A stretch of 64,000 nt of DNA from contig CALXOW010000003.1 of NCBI GenBank assembly GCA_944390115.1, forward strand, positions 1 through 64,000, written 5' to 3'. The DNA is from an uncultured Anaerobiospirillum sp. GTDB taxonomy: Bacteria > Pseudomonadota > Gammaproteobacteria > Enterobacterales > Succinivibrionaceae. The position numbers and the translations under genes were made by a program. Below are positions 44,954-54,683 of this stretch, one piece after another. Within the stretch, counting starts at the first letter, position 1. Each line of letters begins with the position of its first letter. A model generated the notes under the pieces. The model did no database searches and had not been told where the DNA came from. It saw nothing but the letters and a program-made list of their open reading frames with translations.

Positions 44954-45949
44954 ATGGTAATGAAAGCAGTTAAGACCACTCCGGTGGCCGATGAGAGTGT
45001 GGTCGAAGATAAGACCAACAATAAGTGGAATCAAACCCGCCGTCTTGAGTTCATCGACTTCCGCTTGAACTGCGATGGCAAGATCAATCGTCGTGATTTG
45101 GTTGATTTCTTCGGTATCTCGATTCCTCAAGCTTCGCTTGACTTATCGCGCTACCACCAGATGGTGTCTGAGGCCGAGCCGCCACGTGTTAACTTAGCTT
45201 ATGACCGCCACCTGAAGTACTACGTTAAGACTGGCGACTTTAAGCCACTCTTCCCGAACTTATGCTCGCCACAAAGCTACTTAACCGACTTACTGTCGTT
45301 ATGCCGTGGTGAGTTACCACCAAGCCGCAATTACTTTGGCTTCGTACCAAATGTAGGTGTTGCCACCTTCGTTCCACCACGTCGCAATATCGATCCTGAG
45401 GTCTTATTCAACCTGTTAGAGTCGATCCGTGGCAAGAAGGCCGTCCACATCTCCTATATGTCGGTTTCGAGCAATAGCAACACCGATCACCTGATCGCTC
45501 CTCACGGCTTAGCCTATGATGGCCTGCGTTGGCACGTGCGCGCTTACTGCTACGACCACCACGCTTTCCGTGACTTCGTGCTGTCGCGTATCTTACGTTG
45601 CGCTGTTCCTGAGATCGATGCTCCAAGCGATCGCTTCCCAGATCCAATCGGCAATGGCTTCCGTGAGGTGGGCACCACCGGTGATGATGATGCCGAGTGG
45701 AATGAGCTCATCGATCTGGTGCTGTGCGCCAACCCAGAGCTGCCTGAGCGTGCCCGCCGCGCCATCGAGCTCGATTACGGTATGGAAGAGAATGGCACCG
45801 TGGTTTACACCTGCCGCCGTGCTTTAGTCTTCTACACCTTAAAGTGGCTGCGCTTAACCAAGGAAGATCAGGCCTTACCTCCAGAGTCGCGTCAGATCAT
45901 CCTCGATAACGCCGCTGAGGTTTATCGCCGCATGTCGGGTGGTAATTAA
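44954..45949 (+). CDS. WYL-domain transcriptional regulator, BrxR/CapW-like
   Basis: 331 residues. Winged helix-turn-helix at about 27-95 (RRLEFIDFRLNCDGKINRRD, then FFGISIPQASLDLSRY, YDRHLKYYVKTGDFKPLF). WYL domain at about 160-215 (KAVHISYMSVSS, HLIAPHGLAYDGLRWHVRAY, FRDFVLSRIL), where the WYL signature reads WHV. A WCX-like C-terminal domain completes it. This architecture and the first block match regulators of BREX (BrxR) and CBASS (CapW) defence islands, which repress by binding inverted repeats and respond to a ligand held by WYL. No BREX or CBASS gene is nearby, so it may control a remote or lost target. Codon use is typical of highly expressed local genes. Confidence 0.82.
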   Translation: MVMKAVKTTPVADESVVEDKTNNKWNQTRRLEFIDFRLNCDGKINRRDLVDFFGISIPQASLDLSRYHQMVSEAEPPRVNLAYDRHLKYYVKTGDFKPLFPNLCSPQSYLTDLLSLCRGELPPSRNYFGFVPNVGVATFVPPRRNIDPEVLFNLLESIRGKKAVHISYMSVSSNSNTDHLIAPHGLAYDGLRWHVRAYCYDHHAFRDFVLSRILRCAVPEIDAPSDRFPDPIGNGFREVGTTGDDDAEWNELIDLVLCANPELPERARRAIELDYGMEENGTVVYTCRRALVFYTLKWLRLTKEDQALPPESRQIILDNAAEVYRRMSGGN

Positions 45950-46030
45950 AAACCAAGTCGGGCCGTCATCAAAAATGTGCCCGCGTAGCAGGTGTTAGTC
46001 CTACCACAGGATCCTGCTTAGTTCCAATCT

Positions 46031-46063
46031 AAGCCCCGCCCGAGGTACTCGCGGCGGGGCTTG
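46031..46063 (+). terminator. Terminator after the WYL gene
   Basis: Perfect 10-bp stem AAGCCCCGCC with GGCGGGGCTT, 12-base loop, followed by TTGTTG. The rest of the 45950-46355 gap shows no gene. Confidence 0.7.
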
Positions 46064-46355
46064 TTGCATCTTAACGGGGCGCAAGCATCCGTAATGGTGC
46101 TCAGGAATAAGACTTGCTAGATATAAAGTCTCGCATCTAGCCATAAACTTATAGTTGAGTTGGTGGACACATTGGGGCAAATTGACCAATTGCGGAAAAA
46201 TTGGTGCACCTTTGTCCAACTTTGTGGCCTAGGCGGCGTTCTTCGTCGCAAGTCACGGCTAAGATGGGGAAAGAGCAGTGAGGAGTAGTCCTTGCTCACT
46301 GCAACTTGTTTTGTGGAGAAGGTGGAGCCGAAGCTTACGCCTAGGGAGAGAAACC

Positions 46356-47243
46356 ATGCATCTTAGTGGCAAAACCATTAATTTAATCGCAGGTGATTAC
46401 ACCGCAACTATCGTTACGGTTGGTGGTGCGATTGCTGGGCTCAAGTATCGCGGCCATGACATTACCTTGCCTTTTAATCCTGAGTCGGTGCCGGTCGCTC
46501 ACCAAGGTAAGATCTTGGCTCCATGGCCGAATCGCATTGCCGACGGCAAGTATTGCTTTGCCGGGCACAAATATCAGCTGCCTTTAACTGACGTTAAGAC
46601 GATGAGTGCCAGCCACGGCCTCGTTGCTTGGAAGGAGTGGGTCATTACCCGCATGCGTGGTTACAGCGTTGAGCTCGAGACCTATGTCACCCCAATTGAG
46701 GGCTATCCTTTCTTAATCAAGGTTACGGCCCAATATGAGCTGATCGCAGGCATGGGGCTGAAGGTCGATATCACTGCGGTTAACACAGGTACCACCGCCG
46801 CTCCATATGGCGTGGGCATGCACCCTTACATCACCTGCGACGGTGAGGTGATCGACAACTGCGAGCTCAAGACGCCATTTACTCAAGTCTATACTTTGAC
46901 TGACCGCATGGTCCCAGATCAGTTAGTGCCAGCTGAGCAGTTGGGCTTTGACTTCACCACCTCACGTCAAATTGGCGATATCAAGATTGACCACTGCTTT
47001 ATCTCGCCGGACAAGACTCACATCAACACCATTATGCTCGAGAACAAGAACCTCCAGGTCTATGTTAAGAGCAATGCCCCATATATCCAGCTCTTCTCGG
47101 CCGAGAAGTTAGGCCGTCGTGCCTTAGCCGTTGAGCCAATGAGCTGCACCGCCAATGCCTTCAACAATGGCAATGGCCTGATCACCTTAGAAGAGCAGCA
47201 GCACTACACCTTATCCTACGTTATCGGCGCCTTAGAGAAGTAA
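46356..47243 (+). CDS. Aldose 1-epimerase family protein
   Basis: 295 residues from the ATG at 46356, with AGGGAGAG 5 bases upstream; a TTG/other start at 46278 adds an unrelated basic stretch. Galactose mutarotase-like beta-sandwich with PWPNRI (N59, R60), SHG (H87), the catalytic His H156 in GVGMHPY and the catalytic base E260 in AVEPMSC. It interconverts alpha and beta anomers of hexoses; sugar specificity (galactose, glucose or a sugar phosphate) is uncertain. Cytoplasmic. Stands alone, between the WYL regulator and a long gene-poor stretch. Confidence 0.9.
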   Translation: MHLSGKTINLIAGDYTATIVTVGGAIAGLKYRGHDITLPFNPESVPVAHQGKILAPWPNRIADGKYCFAGHKYQLPLTDVKTMSASHGLVAWKEWVITRMRGYSVELETYVTPIEGYPFLIKVTAQYELIAGMGLKVDITAVNTGTTAAPYGVGMHPYITCDGEVIDNCELKTPFTQVYTLTDRMVPDQLVPAEQLGFDFTTSRQIGDIKIDHCFISPDKTHINTIMLENKNLQVYVKSNAPYIQLFSAEKLGRRALAVEPMSCTANAFNNGNGLITLEEQQHYTLSYVIGALEK

Positions 47244-48899
47244 GCGTAGCGCTGGTAACTGCTCAGGGCGTGCTCACAGAGCTCGCTTGTCGGGCCGCTG
47301 GGAGCACAGGGCGCACAGGGCGCTTGAGGCCGTGCGGAGCTTAAGCTGCGCGCGGCCTCACTGTCTGTGCCGTAATTAAACCTAAGTGCGCCTTAGGGGA
47401 CACCGTAGGGGACACGATAGGGTACAAGTGCGGGCGCGTGTCAAGCCAAAATGAAACGACTAACGCGATTTGTGAGAAAGAAGGCAGTTTGGTTGTTAAA
47501 TTTTTGCACTCGCTCAAATTCTGGGACCGAATTTTGGAATTTGTATCCGCTGGATTTGAGGTGGTTGTATGACAAGTTGCATTGTGGTGCACAGGTGCGG
47601 GGCGCGATCTAGGGCACGGGAAAGGGCGTAAATTAACGCCTGGCGGCCTAAGCTCGATCGAAATCATAAAAATTTACAAAAGGTCATGGCAAAAAAGGAA
47701 CTTTTGTGCGAAAGTATAGGCAAGAAGTGAACTGCCTGGGGCAGGGTGGGACGCCTTAGCTTGGGTTTAGGAGCCCAGGTTAAGAAACGCCGCCTGAAAC
47801 TTGGTAGGGTGCTTCTAGGTAGGAGAGTATGACGGGCTTGAGTTACGGTAAAACGGGCTTAAGTTCGCCGTGCGCTTTTGCCGATTTCAATAAAGCCTCT
47901 TTTATGGCTCCAGGGTCTTGTCCTAACGAGGCCTTGATAGCCAACCGCTGGGCTAGAGTGCAACGTGGGCAGTAGCTGGTATGTGCGTAAGCCAGTTGCT
48001 GTAGTGCAAACGAAATCGGAGCTCTAACTGGCGGGTCTTGTCAGGTACATGCGCCACAACTAAGACCGAGTTCATTGGTACATGGTGTGGTAGTCAGGCA
48101 GAGCACTCATGGTAGTCTGCTCCCAATGGTACTGAGGAGAGTAAGGACCGTGCTTGGTGCATAGTCTGCGCATAGTCCTGACAAGACAGGGGGCTTTATC
48201 GAAACGCTTGGCGACAAGCTGCTTTTTGCCCTCAGCCTCAGGGCATAAACAACTACTGACTAACTGGAATGATAAAAGCTTAAGCAAAAGCATAAGGACG
48301 ACCGCCGAACCAAAGAGAAGCAAACGGAAACACCAAGTTAGATAACCCCAATTTTTTTTCTTCAAGAGCTCTGCTCTTTTTTATTGGCTCTTATGTTGTA
48401 TCTATGAAACAAGCCTAGCTGCCCAGCTCGGCCAAGCCGCCGCCCGCGTGCGCGATCTGCTCTTGGCGCGCTTGCCAAGCGCAGGTTCTGCTGAGAGCGA
48501 GCGCAGCGCTCAGTACAGCGAAGGTCGTAATAGGAAGTCGGGCAACGACACAAGCCCGTCTCAGCCTGCTCCCAGCTCTGATAGGCCTAAGCTCTGGGGC
48601 CTTAACCAGCCGCTTGAGCGTTGTCAATGCGGTAGGGCAAGTGGGGCTGAAGAGACAAGGTGACAGGCCTATGAGGTTTCAAAGCCTAGGAGCTTTGTTG
48701 CTGAGCGCAATGCGAGAGTTTGGGCAGCTGCCAAGAGGCCGGGCGGCTTGGATTCAGCGTGCGCGTGCACGAAGAGGTCAACGCAGTATGGGTACTGGTG
48801 ATAGGTGGAAGCTGGAGAAGAATTGGTAGGCGGGAAATTAGGTACCCTCGACATCTTCGTCCTAAAGACGTCGAGGGAGCCAAATGGCAAGTAAGCTGG

Positions 48900-49440
48900 C
48901 TCTTACTGCCAAGACCAAGCGCGGCCGCTTGGGGGATAGAACAGATGCCCTAAGGCATGGGGTGATGGGAGCTCAGGCCATCTAATATCGCTTGGGAAGT
49001 AACAAGCTCAAGGCCAAGGAAGCGCTTGTGGCAGTGCATGCCATACTCTATGGCAGTGGCACTCTACCCTAGGCCGATGATCCGGCCCTAAACGACGTCT
49101 GAGTCCAGCAGACGTAGCTTAAAAGGACAAGTGGTGTTGCTTGGGCCGCCTCCATCTTCAGAGGAGCTTACGCCTTGTCCCCAATAAGCAGGGTAGTGTT
49201 ACTTCGTACTCCAAGCTGGGCGCACATCCTCAAACAAAGCTGTATCTCAGGCGGCTGGGGTGCCACACGCCTTTGAGCGCAGTGCAACTTAAGTTGCTGC
49301 AGCTGCCACTAAAACGCGATGCGACAAGGTCGTTTTAGTGTTGCTGCCGCGCTTTACGCGTGGGGTGGCGGTGGCATTACAGCACCTTGGTAGGTATCGA
49401 AGATACCTTCCTGAGCAAGGAGGCCGTCACGTACGCCAAG
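48900..49440 (+). pseudogene. Possible gene remnant, family unknown
   Basis: Read from 48892, one plus-strand frame gives hydrophilic, protein-like sequence (ASKLALTAKTKRGRLGD..., KAKEALVAVHAILYGSG, ADDPALNDV) interrupted by five or more stop codons. Neighbouring stretches need frame changes. I cannot name the family, and chance reading is possible in this GC-rich DNA. Confidence 0.3.
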
Positions 49441-50039
49441 GTGACCACTTAGATCCCGCGCTGCGGTAGTTGAGCTTAGGATCAACAACTAAAGCAGACT
49501 GCGGTAAGCACCATCTAAGTTAAGTCAGGATCCCCGGTTTGGATCAAGCGTTCCTAAGCCCTGTTAGCTATCACTAAAGCCTCAATAAGTGATTTCGCAC
49601 CTAGAGGTCGTGAGCCTAGAGCCAAAAGTGAGCGCAACCACGCTTGCTTAAGGCGCGGTGACTTTTGGTGGATGCACCCAGTGAGGAAGGCTGTGCCTGC
49701 CTCATTGGAATGCTGTGGTTTTTACCGACCGCGAGGATGAATAATTTGGTCACGCTGAGCTTCCTTGCGCGGCTTGGTGCGTTAGGCCAAGCCTGCTCCC
49801 TTAGGAAGGGGAGCCAAGGTCACCGTAGCATGCCTTACTCATCAGCACCTGAGTGCTACCACCACTCTTAACTCCACGCTGACACCACAGGGTGAAGCTA
49901 AGACTCGTGGTCGGGACTTGAGCGCATTGCACCTTGTGCAGAGGTACGCTGCGCTCAAATCATTATCGTTTTACGTTACTTCTATGGACTGACGGTAATG
50001 CCGAAAGTTTCCACAGCGATGCTAAAAATTTGAAAAATT

Positions 50040-50056
50040 TTGCAATGCAGATCACA
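50040..50056. promoter_or_regulatory. CRP-like site, same 17 bases as at 41802
   Basis: TTGCAATGCAGATCACA is identical to 41802-41818. It lies about 470 bases upstream of the next gene. Confidence 0.45.
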
Positions 50057-50525
50057 TTTTTCGCTAAAACTAACGCGCCATAAAATGGAACTTACGCCTG
50101 GCAGGTGGCACTGCAAGCCTGATTTTATAGGCCTTCTGGCTCTATGCTAGATAAATACCAAGCTCAAGCTAAGTTTGGGCTAAGCTATTTCTAAGGAAGT
50201 CCTAAGCGAACGCTAAGATTTCTGTGTCATGGTGAAAAATTTGAGGGCCCATCATCCCAATCTGGGAACAAACTCTGACCGTCAAGGTGGAAGCGCTGAC
50301 GCTCTGGAGTAAGCTCAGACCTTTATGGTTCAGTCCAGACCTGCGTGGTTTAGCCCAAAACTGTCACCAGGCCGGTTCAGCGCCGCCGTGGGGCGTTGAA
50401 CCTAAGGAAACCTGGATGGGTGGAGCGCGCAAACTTCTGCCCTGGGGACTGCGACCCTTGGCATATTCTGTGCTATTGTTGGTGCTAGGTATTTGCTCAT
50501 AGGGTACCTTAAGGAGACATGTTCT

Positions 50526-50969
50526 ATGTCAAGCTCACTTGTCAGCCCCGTAGCTGCCGAAAAATCGCAGGATAGCTGGTGGGACAAAGCTAACACGATC
50601 GACAAGTTAGCCGCTAACTCCTTACCTGATCCCTTACTAGCGCCACGTCCGAAAGAGACGTCGTTTAGTGAGAGCCTTGAGAACATCTTGGCGCGTTCTG
50701 ATTCCATCGTAAACAACGAAGGTCTCAACATTGCCCAAGCTGCGCCAACCACGGTAACGGGTGAAGCGGTAACGTTCGAGGAGCTCATTAACTCAGAGAA
50801 CGAGCAAATCAGAGAATTTGCGGTCTTAGACCAACAGCCTCTGTCGCCTGATTGGATCTGCGTCAAGAACGCCAATCCAGTCACTCCGAGCAACTTTAAG
50901 GCAATCACCGGTTTATCCGATGGCCTGATGCTCTCGCAGCGCTTTGCTAACGCGATCTACTCGCAGTAG
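50526..50969 (+). CDS. Hypothetical protein, 147 residues
   Basis: Start at 50526 with AAGGAG 9 bases upstream. Soluble and acidic, no signal peptide or membrane segment. The N-terminal half is rich in Ser/Asn/Asp and probably flexible (VAAEKSQDSWWDKANTIDKL, SFSESLENILARSDSIV). The end is more ordered (LSPDWICVKNANPVTPSNFK, GLSDGLMLSQRFANAIYSQ). Good codon use and ribosome binding site argue it is a real gene. I do not recognise the family, and the context (between a gene desert and a nitroreductase) gives no clue. Confidence 0.72.
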   Translation: MSSSLVSPVAAEKSQDSWWDKANTIDKLAANSLPDPLLAPRPKETSFSESLENILARSDSIVNNEGLNIAQAAPTTVTGEAVTFEELINSENEQIREFAVLDQQPLSPDWICVKNANPVTPSNFKAITGLSDGLMLSQRFANAIYSQ

Positions 50970-51317
50970 CGCCGTAGGAGTCACAGCGGCAACCAAGCGG
51001 CAAAAAGTCGCAGCGGGCAGTGGTGTCACCGGCTGGGTCCGCCCAGCCTGGGACCGCAACTCTCTAAGTGCTCTGAGCTTTTGAGCTTGCAGTGCAAATT
51101 TTGCCGGTGTCGCGCTACGCAAAAAAAAATTGCGCCGCCAGCCGCGCTTTTTTATGCAATAAATTAACAAATATCTTCCCAGTTTTCTTGAGTGGATCGT
51201 CTCACTCACATGAACTTAGCCGACCAAATTTGTGGCAGGGCGTGCCCGCGCCTTGGGGCTTAGGTTATGATGCTCTTAGGCCATATGGCTGCATTGTTCT
51301 GAAAAAAGGAGTGAGTT
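50970..51317. other. Intergenic region before the nitroreductase
   Basis: 348 bases with a short A run (AAAAAAAAA near 51121) and no clear terminator or gene. Confidence 0.45.
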
Positions 51318-51965
51318 ATGGACTTTGAGCAACTGCTAAAACAGCGCTACACCACCAAGCACTACGACAACACCCGCAAGGTACCAGACGAGACTATCAC
51401 CAAGATTTTGGAGTGCGTCCGTCTCACCCCAACCTCGGTTAACGCTCAGCCGTACCACTTCTACGTCTTAACCGGCGCCGCTAAGGACAGCCTGCGTCCA
51501 GCCATTATGGACTTTAACCTGCAACGCTATGATGGCGCCTCGCACGCCATTGTGATTGCGTGCAAGACCGGTATCGACGAGGAGCACTTAGCTAAGGTGC
51601 TCGCCGCTGAAGAGCGTGACGGCCGCTTGCCAACTGCTGACATCAAGGCCGCCCAGGACAAGTCGCGCCATTACTTCAACAATCTGCACGTCACTAAGGG
51701 CGACTACACCACTTGGACTGGCAAGCAGGCCTACAGCGCCTTTGCCACTATGGTCTATGCCGCTGAGAACTACGGCGTTGACTCGACTGCCTTAGAGGGC
51801 ATTGAGTTTGAAAAGGTCGATGAGATCATGAAGCTAGCAGATAAGCAAGAGACCTGCGCCTTAATCGTGGTCTTGGGCTATCGCGCTGCGGATGACTCGA
51901 ACCAGCTAACCAAGCGTCCAAAGTCACGCCTTGACTTAGCCGACTTAGTCACTTATTTGAACTAA
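51318..51965 (+). CDS. NfsB-type FMN-dependent nitroreductase
   Basis: 215 residues, AAGGAG 8 bases upstream. Blocks of the NfsB/FRase I group: LLKQRYTTKHYDNTRKVPDE at the start (FMN phosphate contacts), LTPTSVNAQPYHFYVL near 38-53, the dimer region with TWTGKQAYSAFATMVYAAENYGVDSTALEGIE and the C-terminal VVLGYRAADDSN. It uses NAD(P)H to reduce nitro compounds and quinones in two-electron steps, in a homodimer. Cytoplasmic. No partner genes; the role is probably general detoxification or redox balance. Confidence 0.92.
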   Translation: MDFEQLLKQRYTTKHYDNTRKVPDETITKILECVRLTPTSVNAQPYHFYVLTGAAKDSLRPAIMDFNLQRYDGASHAIVIACKTGIDEEHLAKVLAAEERDGRLPTADIKAAQDKSRHYFNNLHVTKGDYTTWTGKQAYSAFATMVYAAENYGVDSTALEGIEFEKVDEIMKLADKQETCALIVVLGYRAADDSNQLTKRPKSRLDLADLVTYLN

Positions 51966-52234
51966 GGATCGCCCCAGAAGCTGGGGACGTACTTTGGTGA
52001 TTGCAGGGCAAGCTTGGGATACCGGGCTTGCCCTGTTGCTTTGGGGCGCAGGGCTGGGCGCGCGGCTTTGGGCGTGGTCTCTATAGTTTAGGGCAGGTCC
52101 TGCCGGGGCTTACGCCTTTGGGTCGTGCTGTGTTCGGTGCGGGCGCTTGCGTTATAATTTTTGCCAGCGTGCAGCTTGTGGGCTGCGCATGGTTTGCTTT
52201 GTTATGGAGCAGGTACTCACAAGAGGAAAGTGGC

Positions 52235-52858
52235 ATGACTGCCGAGTTTTTATCCATCCATCCCGATAACCCTCAACCACGCTTTATCAAGATGGCGTGC
52301 AACATCTTGCGTGACGGCGGCGTGGCCGTGGTGCCGACTGATTCGTCCTACGCTCTGTGCTGCATGATGGAGAAGAAGGATGCAATGGAGCGTATAGCGC
52401 GTATTCGCCAGATCAGCAAACGCCACAACTTCACCTTAATCTGCCGCGATTTGTCGGAGCTCTCGACCTACGCGCGCGTTGAGAATAGCTTTTTCCGCCT
52501 GATCAAGAACAATACCCCAGGCCCTTACACCTTCATTCTGCCTGCGACCAAGGACGTACCGCGCCGCGTCATGAATGAAAAGCGCCGCACTATCGGCATT
52601 CGCGTCCCTAAGTGCAATATCTTAGAGGCCTTGCTTGCGGAGTTAAACGAGCCGTTGATGAGCTGCTCGCTCATTTTGCCTGGTGAAGAGGAGGCCGAGT
52701 CTGATCCGGTGGAAATCAACCACAAGATCGGCTCGATTGTCGATCTGATCATCGACGGCGGCGAGCTCTACCCACAGGCCACCACGGTCATCCGCTTTGA
52801 GGATGGCGCTCCGATTGTGCGCCGTGTCGGCATTGGCGATCCAACCCCGTTTGAATAG
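52235..52858 (+). CDS. yciO: YciO-family (Sua5/YrdC-like) protein
   Basis: 207 residues from the ATG at 52235 (AGAGGAAAG upstream), the usual YciO length; the upstream open frame from 52001 is not family-like. YrdC-fold blocks: ILRDGGVAVVPTDSSYALCC near 30, RIRQISKRHNFTLICRDLSELS, NTPGPYTFILPATKDVPRR and the basic KRRTIGIRVP. YrdC/TsaC makes threonylcarbamoyl-AMP for tRNA t6A; YciO is the paralogue with a related, less settled activity. Followed by a UUCG hairpin. A -10 box TATAAT lies at 52155-52160. Confidence 0.9.
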   Translation: MTAEFLSIHPDNPQPRFIKMACNILRDGGVAVVPTDSSYALCCMMEKKDAMERIARIRQISKRHNFTLICRDLSELSTYARVENSFFRLIKNNTPGPYTFILPATKDVPRRVMNEKRRTIGIRVPKCNILEALLAELNEPLMSCSLILPGEEEAESDPVEINHKIGSIVDLIIDGGELYPQATTVIRFEDGAPIVRRVGIGDPTPFE

Positions 52859-52901
52859 GGACTAGCCCCAGGCTCAGAGAGCCTCTTCTATACATTATGC
52901 G

Positions 52902-52919
52902 CGCGGCCTTCGGGCCGCG
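52902..52919 (+). terminator. Terminator after yciO
   Basis: CGCGGCC with GGCCGCG around a TTCG tetraloop, then TTGCGTTT. Confidence 0.65.
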
Positions 52920-53001
52920 TTGCGTTTCTGGGGCTACGAAGTGTGCTGCGTTGCGCTCTGGTGCCGTGGAGCGTGCTGCTTTGCGTTTTGGGGGCAGCAA
53001 A

Positions 53002-53029
53002 AAGGCATGCCACAGGTGTGGCATGCCTT
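53002..53029 (-). terminator. Terminator of the sugar transporter gene
   Basis: 12-bp perfect stem AAGGCATGCCAC with GTGGCATGCCTT, 4-base loop; on the minus strand it runs into TTTTTGC. 41 bases after the stop. Confidence 0.8.
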
Positions 53030-53069
53030 AAGGAATAGAGGAGGGGGTCCTCAGAATTTTGCTTGTCGT

Positions 53070-54683
53070 TTAATCTGTTGCCAGCTCGCGGCTGATGTCC
53101 TCTAAGCTGCGGCCTTTGGTCTCAGGCATCATCAGACGGCACCATAATAGTTGCAGAATCATCATGAGGCAGAAGAAGGCAAAGATATAGCCTGGGTCGA
53201 AGTTAGCTAGGGCAATCGGGAATAAGAGGGTAAGCCCGGCGGCAAAAATCCAGTGAGTGGCTGAGCCCAGAGCCTGGCCCGAGGCACGGAACTCGTTAGG
53301 GAAGATCTCCGAAACAAAGACCCAGATAATGGTGCCCGAGCCCACCGCGTGCGCGGCGATAAAGACGATCATGCAGACTAAGACCAGCTTGCTCACTAGC
53401 CCTAAGTTGGCGCTGGCGGCATCTTGGATGCTTTGAGCGCCTGTCGCGATCGCCGTCAGGTCGTTGAGCGAGAGCTGGGTTAAGGCGTGAGTCTGCTCAG
53501 CGTAGGCACTATCGGCACCAGCGGTGACCAGCTTATCCAAGGCCAGCTGGAAGTTGACCTGAGCCTTGGCTTGATCTTCTGGCGTGAAGTAGCCTAAGCC
53601 TTGCTCCATCTGATGGACCTGAGTAGCGTAGGCCACGGTGTCTTGCGCTGCTGACTCGATCTTAAGATCGTGATAGTGGAAGAAAGCAAAGGTGCAGACG
53701 GCAAGTGAGATGATTTAGCCGCAGCAGCCGATAAAGAGCAGGGTACGGCGTCCTAAGGCATCGATTAAGCGCAGGCCAACAAAGGTTGCAATCAGGTTAG
53801 TGATGCCTAAGGCAATCGAGGCGGCCACTGGATCGGACATACCCGCTAAGCCCAGAAGACGTGGGGCAAAGTAGAGAATTATGTTGATGCCCGAGAGCTG
53901 GTTGAAGGCGGCAATCAAGAAGGCAAAGAGAATCGGGTAGCGCAGGCGTCGAGTAAAGAACTGGGCGGCACTGGTCTTGTTTTGGCTTTCCTCTTGGGCA
54001 CTGCGCTCGACGCTTTGTACCAGCATCTCAATGGCCGCATCATTCATCTCAGGGTTAACCAGAGCAAAGACGCGCTTGCCTTCCGCACGATTATGGGCCT
54101 GGGTAATCAGCCAGCATGGTGACTCCGGCAGGGTAAAGCACAATAAGGTGTAGAGGGCGGCTGGTACCAGTTGGATACCGAGCATCCAGCGCCATGCGGT
54201 CTCTTCTGGTGCTAAGGCCAGAATCACGAAGTTCGAGAAGAAGGCCAGCAAGATGCCGAACACGATGTTGAACTGGAACATGCCGGTTAGCTTGCCGCGA
54301 TGTTGTGCCGGAGAAATCTCCGAGATAAAGAGCGGGGCGGCGATCGTGGAGATACCGATGCCAATGCCGCCGATAAAGCGGAAGATGAAGAAGGACCAGA
54401 CATCCCAAGCAAAGGCGGTACCGGCTGCGCCTACTAAGAAGAGCAGGCCATTGCCGATTAAGACCTTCTTGCGGCCATATTTGGCAGTAGGGATGCCACC
54501 AAAGATGGCACCTAAGACCGTGCCCCATAAGGCGGCGCTAATGGCTAAGCCATGCATGGTGCCGCTTAGAGACCAAAGCTGTTGGATTTTGCTCTCGGCT
54601 CCTGAGCTCACCGCAGTGTCAAAGCCAAAGAGCAGACCGGCGAGGGCCGAGGTAATGGCCCACAGGACAAGTCGTTTATTCAT
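53070..54683 (-). pseudogene. Sugar:proton symporter (XylE/GalP type) split by an in-frame stop
   Basis: Two frames in the same phase, 54683-53715 and 53714-53070, form one MFS sugar porter of about 537 codons. The N-terminal part has LLFGFDTAVSSGAE, GRKKVLIGNGLL, RFIGGIGIGISTIAAPLFIS, PESPCWLI and NQLSGINIILYF; the C-terminal part has SEIFPNEFRASGQALGSATHW and PETKGRSLEDI. A TAA at 53717-53715, after RRTLLFIGCCG, interrupts the membrane segment; the frame resumes at once with IISLAVCTFAFFHY, so a single base change (for example from TAC or TAT) explains it. An insert of about 85 hydrophilic residues lies in the next periplasmic loop, unusual for the family. Either a recent pseudogene, a sequencing error or a read-through site. 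Confidence 0.82.

Larger units (their letters stand above)
47244..50525. other. 3.3 kb gene desert with decayed coding traces
   Basis: No intact gene-like frame. 47244-48060 looks non-coding. In 48400-49950 short protein-like stretches on the plus strand are broken by stops and frame changes, for example NKLKAKEALVAVHAILYGSG near 49000 followed by TAG, and GIEDTFLSKEAVTYAKVTT near 49395 followed by TAG. This suggests one or more dead genes. Structures include a 12-bp stem-loop at 48845-48877, a 14-bp palindrome GCAACTTAAGTTGC at 49284-49297, and a 9-bp inverted repeat at 49308-49339. A CRP-like site lies at 50040-50056. Confidence 0.5.

Noticed and set aside
48448-48663. IS66-like transposase fragment
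   Set aside because: A stretch reading GNDTSPSQPAPSSDRPK faintly recalls the IS66 N-terminus, but nothing else in the region supports it.
48072-49871. Several 60-100-codon frames in the gene desert as real genes
   Set aside because: They overlap on both strands, lack ribosome binding sites and none shows a family pattern; treated as a decayed or non-coding region.
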